A stretch of 46,290 nucleotides of DNA from a virus: the IMG/VR virus record IMGVR_UViG_3300046516_001159, positions 1-46,290 of that record. One strand, written 5' to 3'. The notes beneath the pieces are model-generated. The model was not told where the DNA came from. It saw only the letters and a program-made list of their open reading frames with translations, and did no database searches. Made by a program: the position numbers and the translations under genes. Shown here in pieces: positions 39,299-46,290 of the stretch (positions within the stretch are counted from its first letter, which is position 1; every line of letters starts with the position of its first letter).

Positions 39299-40353
39299 CG
39301 TTCCACCAGCCCGCCGAAGTTGGCCGGGTCGTCGACTGCCTTCAGCACAGGCACGGGCTTGTACGCATCCGGCCGCACGAGACAGAGCTCGGTCTGCTGC
39401 CCGTCGTCGATGCCAAGCGTGAACACGACCGACTGCACGAGCAGCTCGCCGTCGAACTCGAGCGCGGGCAGGCTCGCGTGCGTGAGGATGCCAGGCGTCC
39501 ACAGCCCGCCGTTCGGACCCTGGCGCCAGCCCGGGAGCGTGACCTCGAGCTTCGACGCGCGCGCGGCTCGGACGCTGGCTTCCCATTCGGCCCGGCGATC
39601 GCATGCGTCGTCGTCCGCGATGCCCTCGGCCATGATCACGAGCGATCGCCCGAAGCGAGCGGATAGGTCCTGCGCGTTGCCCTCGGGCCCGGCGCAATCC
39701 TCGGCGCTCTGGTCGTCGTCGGGGTTGGGCTGCTGCGCGCGCACGAAGTAGTCGTGGAAGATCGCGGAGCGGTCGAACGAAAGGTTTGCTGCACTGACAT
39801 TGACGCCCTGCTCGAGCGAGACCGTCGCGCGCTCGAGCCCGGGGCGGGTGAGCAAGAGCGAGCCGTCGGGCTGTGCCTGCGGCAGCACGCCGCGCAGCCT
39901 GCACGCGCGCTCGATCGCGGCGAACACCGTCTCGCCAGGTTGCACGGCGTAACGATCGAAGAACGGGCCCGTGTCGATGTTGGTCGCGACCTTGATACCG
40001 AGCGGGAGCGCGAGCTCGTGGACGATGCGCTCGAGCGGCAGGTCGTACCACTCGCCCGGAGTCATCGCGGCCGAGCAGTCGACCAGGTCGCACGTCGCGT
40101 CGCGGCCGCGCACGGTGATCGTGTGGGAGACGTCGTCGAAGTGCTTGTTGACGCTGTCGACGAAGCCCGAGATGACGAGCTCGATGCCGGCGCGCAGCTC
40201 GCACTTGGCATCGGACGCGATCGGCCACACGCGCGAGTTGGCGACGGTCAGATCGAAGCTGCCGGCGACGGCTTCGATCGAGCGGCAGATCCGAACTCGC
40301 TCCCAGCCGCTGTAGGAGAAGCCCCCCACGAAGAGGTGGATGTCATCAGCCAT
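39295..40353 (-). CDS. Mu gp44-like baseplate hub protein
   Basis: 352 residues. 'LFVGGFSYSGWERVRICRSIEA' and 'FDLTVANSRVWPI' open the protein, followed by 'GFVDSVNKHFDDVSHTITVRGRDATCDLVDCSA', the pattern of the gp44/gpP hub family. The later 'GETVFAAIERACRLRGVLPQ' matches the second hub domain. It links the tube to the spike. It overlaps the preceding gene by eight bases. Confidence 0.9.
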   Translation of the reverse strand: MADDIHLFVGGFSYSGWERVRICRSIEAVAGSFDLTVANSRVWPIASDAKCELRAGIELVISGFVDSVNKHFDDVSHTITVRGRDATCDLVDCSAAMTPGEWYDLPLERIVHELALPLGIKVATNIDTGPFFDRYAVQPGETVFAAIERACRLRGVLPQAQPDGSLLLTRPGLERATVSLEQGVNVSAANLSFDRSAIFHDYFVRAQQPNPDDDQSAEDCAGPEGNAQDLSARFGRSLVIMAEGIADDDACDRRAEWEASVRAARASKLEVTLPGWRQGPNGGLWTPGILTHASLPALEFDGELLVQSVVFTLGIDDGQQTELCLVRPDAYKPVPVLKAVDDPANFGGLVER

Positions 40354-41542
40354 CGACCAGGATCTCCAGCGGCACGCCCTGCGGGATCAGCCCGGGGTTC
40401 TTGATCTTGTTGCGCGTCACGATCTCGTCCGCTCGGCGCGCGTCGGCGTAGATCATCTGCGCCAGCACGAGCGAGGGCAGCGACGCCCGCGGCGTGTACT
40501 GATCGAGCACCGGCAGCTTCTCGGGATCGGGCGGCACGGCTTCGACGATGCGCTGGCGCAGCGCGCCGAGCTCGAGCGAGACGTCGTCCTCGACCTTGTC
40601 GGCCAGGTCGTCGAGCTCGTCCTCCATCAGCCGGCGCAGCGCGAGCGCATCCTCGAGGCTGTCGAACGTGAGCTCGGACGCGATCACAACCGCAAACGCG
40701 AGTGCGTTACAGCGCGCGAGCACGATCGGGCAGCGGCCGTTGGTGTATGCGTCCTTCTGGTTCTTGCCCGTCCCGAACGGCGGCGGCACGGGGAAGCCGA
40801 AGAACGACGCGTAGAAGTAGAACGCCTGCAGCTTGGACGCGGCAGCCGCTTGCACGCCGAGAAACGCCGCGTTGAGCGCGGACGCGGCGATGACCGGCGC
40901 GGCGATCACGCTCACGACTTCGTCGCCGATGTTGCGGATCTGCTTCTCGAGCGTGGCGAGCGCTTGGACCGGCCCGGTGAGCCCGTTCGCGGAGAGCTTC
41001 TTCCACACGCTCGCCCACGCGTCCTCGGCTGCCTTCTGCACGAAGTCGGGCGCACCCTTGGTGACGAGCGTCGTCGCGAACGATGACGCGGCCGCTTCGG
41101 TCAACGCGGCAGCCTGCGTCTTGGCAGCTCCCACCGGGTTCGGCGAGGAGATGGGGAGCGTCGTGGCGCCGGCTTCGATGAACGTGATCGAGAACCGCGC
41201 CATTCCGCCGGCGTCGGTCTGCTCGTTCACTCCGAAGCCCAGCACGACCACCTCGAGCGTCCCGTGATAGGGGTGCACGAGCGTGCCCGGGCCCGGAGTC
41301 TTGAGCGCGTCGACGAGCGCGCGGCGTGCGGGGAAGTAGTCGCGGCCGAGGACGAATGCCTCGATCTGGAAGCGGTCCTCGCGACGGCCGAGCGGCTCGA
41401 TCAGCGGCGGGCGGAAGGACGCGTCGCCGGGAGACGGAAAGCGGTGGATCGCGATGTTCTGCCCGCTCTCGGCGTTGGACACGGCAACGTTGAACGGGAC
41501 CCCTCGAAACGACGCGTCGCGGTAGTCTTCTCTCCAGCCCAT
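40346..41542 (-). CDS. Mu gp43-like DNA circularisation/baseplate protein
   Basis: 398 residues. 'WREDYRDASFRGVPFNV' followed by 'GRREDRFQIEAFVLG' and 'RRALVDALKTPGPGTLVHPYHG' is the DNA_circ_N domain of Mu gpN. 'FGVNEQTDAGGMARFSITF' continues it. The C-terminal half is helical and Ala-rich. The family acts at the baseplate hub and its 'DNA circularisation' name comes from phage P22-like studies of Mu-type proteins. It follows the tape measure as usual. Confidence 0.88.
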   Translation of the reverse strand: MGWREDYRDASFRGVPFNVAVSNAESGQNIAIHRFPSPGDASFRPPLIEPLGRREDRFQIEAFVLGRDYFPARRALVDALKTPGPGTLVHPYHGTLEVVVLGFGVNEQTDAGGMARFSITFIEAGATTLPISSPNPVGAAKTQAAALTEAAASSFATTLVTKGAPDFVQKAAEDAWASVWKKLSANGLTGPVQALATLEKQIRNIGDEVVSVIAAPVIAASALNAAFLGVQAAAASKLQAFYFYASFFGFPVPPPFGTGKNQKDAYTNGRCPIVLARCNALAFAVVIASELTFDSLEDALALRRLMEDELDDLADKVEDDVSLELGALRQRIVEAVPPDPEKLPVLDQYTPRASLPSLVLAQMIYADARRADEIVTRNKIKNPGLIPQGVPLEILVDG

Positions 41543-41579
41543 GCACGCGAGCTTAGCCCTTGGTGGGGGGCTCGAACAC

Positions 41580-43361
41580 TCACGGGCCGACGAGGCTCCA
41601 GCCCTGCGAGAGGTCGATGTCGACGCCCGTGTTGCGCTCGGTGCTCACGCTGGCGCTGCGCGGCATGTTCTCGAAGCTGACCTTCAGCTCGGCCTTGGGG
41701 GTCTTGCCAGCGAGCTGCGCGCCGCCAATGGGCGCTCCGCTCGGTGCGTTGTCGCCGCCGAAGAGCGAGTCCGCGAGCTTGGGCACGGCTTCGGTGAAGC
41801 CCAGCTTGTCGAGCAGCCACGTGCTCGTCGGGGAGATCGTGCGCAGCGCCGCGAACTCCGCGCGCAGCGCACCGCCCAGCGACGCGTGCTTGATGTCGTC
41901 GCCGATGCCCGACACGAGGCCCTTCACCCAGTCGCGGAACTCGGTGAACTCGCCCTTGAGCCAATCGCGGATCTTGATCCACTTGCCGTTGACGATGAGC
42001 TGGAACTCGTCCCAGTTGTCCGCAACGAGGTGGAGCGGGATAAAGATCGGGTTCCAGTCGTAGTTGAGCCGGAGCTGCAGCGCGATCCAGCCCTCGCCGA
42101 TCTCGGACCACGTCAGCTTCGCGTCCTCGCGCAGACTCTTGAGCTGCAATGCGACCTTCGTCCACACGGCGACGTCGGCACTTGCGAGCAGGATAGTCCA
42201 GCCCGCGGCCGTGGTCGTGAGCGCTCGCCCGAGCTCGAACAGCGCGGGAATGAGCTTGGTGAAGATCGCGACTGTGAGCTCGCGCCCGATCGTCGCGGCC
42301 CACAGGAGCATCAGCGTGTTGGCCACGCCGATCTTGTCCGTCAGCCACACGACGCCGTTGCCCAGGCGCACCGCGTACGGATAGAGCTCCTCGGACGCCT
42401 TCAAGATTCGCTCGAGCCCAACCGGGATGTCGTCGCCGAGCTGCTTCGCAAACTTCTTGAGCTCGCCTTGGTGCGCGACCTGCCAGTCGGTGAACTTCTC
42501 GAGCGCGGTGGTGATGCCGGGGATCAGCTCGCCGGCGATCGCGTTCCTCGAGCCGCGCAGCGCACCCTGGACGTCCTTCCATTGCTCCTCGAACTTCTCG
42601 GCACCCTCGAGCGCTTCTCCGCTCAGAACGATGCCCAGGCGGTCCGCGCGCTTCATCAGCTCCTCGATGCCCTTCGATCCCTTGTCGAGCAGCGGGATGA
42701 TCTCGGCGCCGCCTTTCCCGAAGATCTGCCGGACGAGGTCCTGCTTGCGCCCGGGATCGACGAGGTGGTTGAGCTTGTCCGCGATCTCGGGCAGAAGCTT
42801 GTCGATCGTGCGCAGCTTGCCGGCGTTGTCGAAGAGCCTCACGCCAAGCCCGAACAGCGCTGCACCAGCGGTGCCAGATCCGCGCCGGGCCGCGCCGAGG
42901 TTGATCGTGAACTTCTGCAGCGCGCTGTCGAGGGAGTCCGTTGCAACCTCGCTGCGTTCGGCCGCGTAGTGGATTCGCTGCAACCATTCGGCTCCTACCC
43001 CCAGCTTCTTCGACGCGCGGACGACGCTGACTGCGCCCTCCGCATACGAATGCACGAGCTCGAAGACGGCGAGCGCTCCAGCAGCAACGACGAGCGTCGT
43101 CTCGACGATCGCGTGCTTGGCCCCCTTCCACGTCTCAGCGACTCCGTGGCCCACCCTCGCGAGCGCGTGACCGAGCACGGGCAGCCCGAGCGGTCCGACG
43201 AGCAGCTCGCGGCCGAGCGCGGCCACGGCGTTGATCTCGCCCAGGCGGTGCTTGAAAGGCAGGAGCGCTTTGTCGACCTGGCGCTGCATCTTCACGATCG
43301 GAGCCGCGAGGCGATCGATCGCGGCGAGCGTGACTGAGATGGGGAAGTCGACACCGCTCAT
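41580..43361 (-). CDS. Tail tape measure protein
   Basis: 593 residues. Hydrophobic stretches ('IVETTLVVAAGALAVFELVH', 'WTILLASADVAVWTKVALQL') alternate with long amphipathic helices. 'WLQRIHYAAERSEVATDSLD' and 'IFGKGGAEIIPLLDKGSKG' are typical of Mu/lambda-type tape measures. At about 1.5 angstroms per residue the tail would be near 90 nm (inference). The gene follows the chaperone pair and a terminator-like hairpin. Confidence 0.9.
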   Translation of the reverse strand: MSGVDFPISVTLAAIDRLAAPIVKMQRQVDKALLPFKHRLGEINAVAALGRELLVGPLGLPVLGHALARVGHGVAETWKGAKHAIVETTLVVAAGALAVFELVHSYAEGAVSVVRASKKLGVGAEWLQRIHYAAERSEVATDSLDSALQKFTINLGAARRGSGTAGAALFGLGVRLFDNAGKLRTIDKLLPEIADKLNHLVDPGRKQDLVRQIFGKGGAEIIPLLDKGSKGIEELMKRADRLGIVLSGEALEGAEKFEEQWKDVQGALRGSRNAIAGELIPGITTALEKFTDWQVAHQGELKKFAKQLGDDIPVGLERILKASEELYPYAVRLGNGVVWLTDKIGVANTLMLLWAATIGRELTVAIFTKLIPALFELGRALTTTAAGWTILLASADVAVWTKVALQLKSLREDAKLTWSEIGEGWIALQLRLNYDWNPIFIPLHLVADNWDEFQLIVNGKWIKIRDWLKGEFTEFRDWVKGLVSGIGDDIKHASLGGALRAEFAALRTISPTSTWLLDKLGFTEAVPKLADSLFGGDNAPSGAPIGGAQLAGKTPKAELKVSFENMPRSASVSTERNTGVDIDLSQGWSLVGP

Positions 43362-43387
43362 GCGGGCCGGAGTCTATCTCTCGCTCG

Positions 43388-43436
43388 AGCAAGAAAGAAC
43401 CGGGCTCGCGGCACGTGGAACGTGCAACGAGCCCGG
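43388..43436 (-). terminator. Attenuator-like hairpin before the tape measure gene
   Basis: CCGGGCTCG (43400..43408) pairs with CGAGCCCGG (43428..43436), and inside it GCACG pairs with CGTGC. On the minus strand TTCTTTCTTG follows. The hairpin lies in the 122-base gap between the chaperone stop and the tape measure start. It may lower or regulate transcription of the downstream baseplate genes. Confidence 0.6.
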
Positions 43437-43483
43437 CGCCTCATGAATCTGAAACAGTCGTACCCGAGGAGAGAGCCCGGAGT

Positions 43484-43965
43484 CTAGCGGGCAGCCTTGC
43501 GCTCCGCATCAGCGATCTCTTTCGCGCGCGACATCCAGAACTCGAGCTCGTCCTGGTCGAGCCCGAGCAGGACGGCTGGGCTCCACTTGAAGCGATCCCC
43601 GAGGACAGCTACTGCGGTCTTCCAGTCGGCGGGGAAGCGTCGAAAAAATAGAGAGCCACCCGCACGCAATTCATCGCGTCCTTGATGTCGAGCGAGTCGA
43701 TGAAGCTCGGCGGGCGTCCGGTGATCTTGCCGGCGAGCAGCAAGAGCGAGTCGTTGCGCTTGGCGTCGCTCATGTCGGCAGCGCGGATCATGGCGCCCTT
43801 CGGACGCACGAAGCGCAGCTCGGTCACGGGCTCCTCGCCCTTGCCCCACGGGACAGGCACCACGAGCTGCAAGAGCACGGTGCCGTCCGGGTTGAGGCTC
43901 GCTTCGTCGGGGAGGGCGGTTTCCTTGGTCGGGTCGACGTCGGGATTCAGTTTCGGGTCGCTCAT
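43484..43965 (-). CDS. Frameshifted tail assembly chaperone (long form)
   Basis: Product of a -1 ribosomal frameshift from the gene at 43609..43965. The slippery heptamer T_TTT_TTC lies at 43642..43648, exactly where the zero frame reads TAT TTT TTC. After the shift the protein continues 'FFRRFPADWKTAVAVLGDRF' and 'LDQDELEFWMSRAKEIADAE', a folded-looking C-terminal domain. The fusion would have about 160 residues. Short and frameshifted chaperones before the tape measure are conserved in lambda and Mu. Confidence 0.85.
43609..43965 (-). CDS. Tail assembly chaperone (short form, Mu gp41-like)
   Basis: 118 residues. An acidic N-terminus ('LNPDVDPTKETALPDEASLN') precedes 'VTELRFVRPKGAMIRAAD' and 'NDSLLLLAGKITGRPPSFIDSLDIKDAM', the pattern of Mu gp41-type tail chaperones. 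It coats the tape measure during tail assembly. The ATG overlaps the tube gene stop. Confidence 0.88.
   Translation of the reverse strand: MSDPKLNPDVDPTKETALPDEASLNPDGTVLLQLVVPVPWGKGEEPVTELRFVRPKGAMIRAADMSDAKRNDSLLLLAGKITGRPPSFIDSLDIKDAMNCVRVALYFFDASPPTGRPQ
43642..43648 (-). other. Slippery sequence for -1 frameshift
   Basis: T_TTT_TTC on the minus strand fits the X_XXY_YYZ heptamer in the correct register, and the -1 frame stays open for about 53 codons to 43484. Confidence 0.85.
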
Positions 43966-44339
43966 GCGGCCAGGATCTCATCCGCCGTCTTCGACTCGAA
44001 ACGAATTGCCGACTCTCCCTCTTCGGTTTCGATCGTGCCCGGGCCCGCGTACCAGGCGTTGTGCCAGGCGCAGACCTTGCCGTTGGCTGCCTCGAGCGTG
44101 ATCTCGTCGCCGTCTGCGAGCTGGAGCTCCTTCATGTCGAGGTCGCCCTTGTCTGTGATGGCGCCCTCGATGTAGGCGACCTGGGCTTTCTCGCTGTAGC
44201 CCGCGGCCTCGCTCGCGCCGAGGACCGTGTCGCGCTTGGGCACGCCGAGGTGGTACTCGAATTTGCCCTTGGCCTGCAGGAGCTTGCCGTTGCGGCGGAT
44301 GTAGATCGTGCCGCCCACCCGGTTCGGATTCGTTGCCAT
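43962..44339 (-). CDS. Tail tube protein (Mu gpM-like)
   Basis: 125 residues. 'NRVGGTIYIRRNGKLLQAKG' and 'FEYHLGVPKRDTVLGASEAAGY' followed by 'VAYIEGAITDKGDLDMKELQ' match the Mu-type tube family. 'NAWYAGPGTIETEEGESAIRF' completes the fold. It polymerises as stacked rings inside the sheath. It lies between the zinc-ribbon protein and the chaperones. Confidence 0.92.
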   Translation of the reverse strand: MATNPNRVGGTIYIRRNGKLLQAKGKFEYHLGVPKRDTVLGASEAAGYSEKAQVAYIEGAITDKGDLDMKELQLADGDEITLEAANGKVCAWHNAWYAGPGTIETEEGESAIRFESKTADEILAA

Positions 44340-44373
44340 CGTTTTCTCTTCCTGGCGGCGTCGCCGCGCTGGT

Positions 44374-44745
44374 TTACGTTTGCGGGGTCTCGGCCGCGCC
44401 CGTTGCGCCCGCTTGGCTCGCGGCTGCCGTGTCCGACGCCGTGCTCGTGTCTTCGCCGGGCCCGTCCTGCGCGCCCGTGGGCGGCTGGGCGCCAGATTGG
44501 CCCTCCTGGCCCTGCTCGGCTGCCTTTCTGGCCGCTTCCTCGGCGTCCTTGGCAGCTTGGGCGGCCCGGGCTTCCTCGTCGAGCCGGGCGGTGCGCGCGT
44601 CCTGCTCGGCTTGCCGCTGCCGCTCGCGATCGGCGGCAGCGTCGCCCCAGGCCTTCTCCTCGTTCGGGGTGCCGCACTGGATGCAGCGCTCGGCGACCAG
44701 CTCGTACTGGTGGCCGCACTTCTCGCATTGGGTGTATTTGATCAC
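44374..44745 (-). CDS. Zinc-ribbon protein with charged coil
   Basis: 123 residues from the GTG at 44743..44745. 'CEKCGHQYELVAERCIQCG' gives CxxC...CxxC at residues 7, 10, 21 and 24. A long Glu/Arg/Ala helix follows ('EEARAAQAAKDAEEAARKAA') and then a Thr/Ala/Ser-rich, probably disordered end. No function is known. It lies between sheath and tube genes. Confidence 0.65.
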   Translation of the reverse strand: MIKYTQCEKCGHQYELVAERCIQCGTPNEEKAWGDAAADRERQRQAEQDARTARLDEEARAAQAAKDAEEAARKAAEQGQEGQSGAQPPTGAQDGPGEDTSTASDTAAASQAGATGAAETPQT

Positions 44746-44753
44746 GGGTTGCC

Positions 44754-46223
44754 TCAGGAGAATTGCAGCTCGGCCGCGAGGACGCCCAGACCGTTCACGA
44801 GCTTCGGCGTGATGATGATGTCGAGCCGCGAGCGGTCGAGCGCGTTGATGTGCGCGTCGAGGTTGGATTGGAAGTCGGCGGCGTCCTCGACCCAGCCGTT
44901 GCGCTCCCAAATGCGCCAGAGCGCCATCATCTCGCCCTTGGCGATGTTGGGGGTGATGATCGACTGGCCCGATCCGACACGCGTCGCGTCCTCCATCAGC
45001 TTCGAGCGCGAGTACTTCGAGAAGTACACGCGGAAGTCGTAGCGCAGCCGGTCTGTCAGCAGCGGCTTCGTGGCGTCGAAGAAGGACGGATCCGCGACTC
45101 CGCTCGTGTTCGTCTTGTACGTCGTGATCGCGCGCAGGATGCGTTGCACGCCGCCGTTGTCGGTCGAGGTGACGGACACGCCGGCGAGCAGCAGCGCGTT
45201 CATCTGCGCGACCGTGAAGCGGTCCTGCGTGAGCGGCGGCAGCGTGCCGAGCAGCGGCAGGTCCTTGAAGGGCAGCGCCGGGTCGCCCTCGGCGGACGCG
45301 GCCATTTGGATGGCCGCGCTCGCGGCCTTCTCCCACGTCGGCATGGGCTCGGCCGCGTTGGTGTAGAGGACCACGTGCGCGGAATTGCGCGACTGCCCGA
45401 GCGCGAGCACGTTCGCGTAGGCGGAGCCGCCGCCGGCGATGCCGCTCGCGCAGGTGATGCCGAGGCCCGCGTTGTTGCGGATCGGCCCGAAGCGGTCCTG
45501 GAGCTCGGCTTCGAGGGCCGTGAGGTTGGTCGCGTCGGTCACCGGTGCGCAGATCACGTTGTACTGCGTGTCGGAGAGCTTCGCCCACGCGTTCGCGAGG
45601 ACGATGTCGCCCGCACCGTTGGCCATGGCGGAGATGGCGACTGCCAAGCCCGTGGGGATGGTCTCGCCCACGTTGTAGCTGTGGCGGAGGTCGATCTCGT
45701 TGCCGATCGTGCCCGCGTTCTTCGCAGTGATCGTGACCGTGCCGGCGTTGGCGGTCGCGTTCGCCGGCGCGCTCGAGTCAGCCTGCACGAGGTTGACCAG
45801 CGCGGACGCGACGGAGGTCGGCGTCGACGCCGTCGAGACCGTCACCGGATAGCGACGCCCAGCCACGTAGAACGCGAGCGTTCCGCTGGCAGTCGGCGTG
45901 CCCGTGAGGGTGTACGTTCCCGTGGCTTGGATCGCGCCGCCCGGATCCGCGAAGGGGAATGCCCACGTCTCGAGGAACTGATCGGAGTTGAAGACGATCG
46001 CGGCCATCGCGGCGAGCTCGGAGCCAGCGCCAAAGGCGGCGATCGCTTCGGCGAGCGTGGTGAGCCGCACCGGGATCATCGCCGCGGCCGCGCCCGTGAC
46101 GAGCTTCTGCCCGATCAGGAGGAGCTTGAAGGGTTGCAGCCCGAGCGTGCCTTGCGCCGCGTCGATCTGAACCAGAACGAGCGGGACGCGGATGTTGGCG
46201 GGGATCAAAGAGAAGGCGGTCAC
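44754..46223 (-). CDS. Tail sheath protein (Mu gpL-like)
   Basis: 489 residues from the GTG at 46221..46223. 'FSLIPANIRVPLVLVQIDAA' is the typical sheath N-terminus of Mu-like phages. 'GERTYTLTGTPTASGTLAFY'-type Ig strands, 'AYANVLALGQSRNSAHVVLYT' and the C-terminal 'RLRYDFRVYFSKYSRSKLM' with 'IITPNIAKGEMMALWRIWER' confirm the family. It forms the contractile outer tube. Its 5' end is repeated at 1..60. Confidence 0.95.
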   Translation of the reverse strand: MTAFSLIPANIRVPLVLVQIDAAQGTLGLQPFKLLLIGQKLVTGAAAAMIPVRLTTLAEAIAAFGAGSELAAMAAIVFNSDQFLETWAFPFADPGGAIQATGTYTLTGTPTASGTLAFYVAGRRYPVTVSTASTPTSVASALVNLVQADSSAPANATANAGTVTITAKNAGTIGNEIDLRHSYNVGETIPTGLAVAISAMANGAGDIVLANAWAKLSDTQYNVICAPVTDATNLTALEAELQDRFGPIRNNAGLGITCASGIAGGGSAYANVLALGQSRNSAHVVLYTNAAEPMPTWEKAASAAIQMAASAEGDPALPFKDLPLLGTLPPLTQDRFTVAQMNALLLAGVSVTSTDNGGVQRILRAITTYKTNTSGVADPSFFDATKPLLTDRLRYDFRVYFSKYSRSKLMEDATRVGSGQSIITPNIAKGEMMALWRIWERNGWVEDAADFQSNLDAHINALDRSRLDIIITPKLVNGLGVLAAELQFS

Positions 46224-46290
46224 GTGTGGGCTCCCTTAGGTGAGTGCGATCGGCAGCTCGGTTCGAGGTCCTTGATCGCCAGTGTTGATA
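46164..46290. repeat. Terminal direct repeat, right copy
   Basis: Identical to 1..127. The copy spans the sheath start and the following gene's C-terminus. See the left copy for interpretation. Confidence 0.95.
46236..46290 (-). CDS. Tail terminator-like protein, C-terminal fragment (edge copy)
   Basis: The last codons and stop of the gene at 73..639, duplicated by the end overlap and cut by the right edge. Confidence 0.85.
   Translation of the reverse strand, partial: INTGDQGPRTELPIALT

Noticed and set aside
1-46290. tRNA, rRNA, insertion sequence or transposase genes
   Set aside because: No cloverleaf-like, ribosomal or transposase-like sequence was noticed on either strand, despite the Mu-like tail genes.

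Overview
The window is one complete tailed-phage genome, or extrachromosomal prophage, reported as a linear contig. The first 127 bases (1..127) are repeated exactly as the last 127 (46164..46290), and the tail sheath gene is cut at the left edge by this overlap. The true unit is therefore about 46,163 bp and circular or circularly permuted. Base composition is strongly GC-rich, so almost every real gene carries a long meaningless opposite-strand shadow. Genes were chosen by protein family, by 4-base ATGA/GTGA start/stop overlaps and by operon continuity. The host cannot be named. A GC-rich, probably Gram-negative bacterium fits.

The virion is a myovirus of mixed type. The head and packaging genes are lambda-like: Nu1-like small terminase, GpA-type large terminase, gpW, lambda-type portal, a prohead-protease/major-capsid fusion, a DUF2190 decoration protein and an FII-like joining protein. 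The tail genes are Mu-like: sheath, tube, frameshifted tail chaperones, tape measure, and homologues of Mu gp43 to gp47. The gp48 domain is embedded in a 1256-residue fusion protein. All of these lie on the minus strand in one late block that runs from about 10.6 kb down to 1, across the circle junction to 46.2 kb, and on down to a strong bidirectional terminator at 29427..29460. Fibres and small membrane (probable lysis) proteins come last.

A second minus-strand block, 20535 down to 11912, starts with a winged-HTH protein next to inverted perfect DnaA boxes (candidate origin). It continues with three short diverged paralogues, an ASCH protein and an RMF-like protein. After a hairpin terminator come accessory tail genes, including a 663-residue protein made of about 25 degenerate 22-24-residue repeats. 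Two plus-strand cargo genes (an exported choice-of-anchor-like protein and a DUF6527 protein) sit at 10.8-11.9 kb. The early block, 20738..29420 on the plus strand, is a tightly overlapping operon of small proteins: an AlpA/Xis-like HTH, a large ParB-like protein, a zinc-ribbon protein, a J-domain-like protein, a DUF1064 nuclease-like protein and many unknowns.

The most interesting points are: a ParB-methyltransferase fusion gene split by a G10 tract, with a second C9 tract just upstream in the same transcription direction; the LTPxPTAI-type repeat shared by tail proteins at two loci; the depolymerase-like/gp48 fusion; a stand-alone Clp N-domain protein; a CTTGTG-YCSGGA motif repeated before late genes; and the lack of any recognisable endolysin, integrase, repressor or DNA polymerase.
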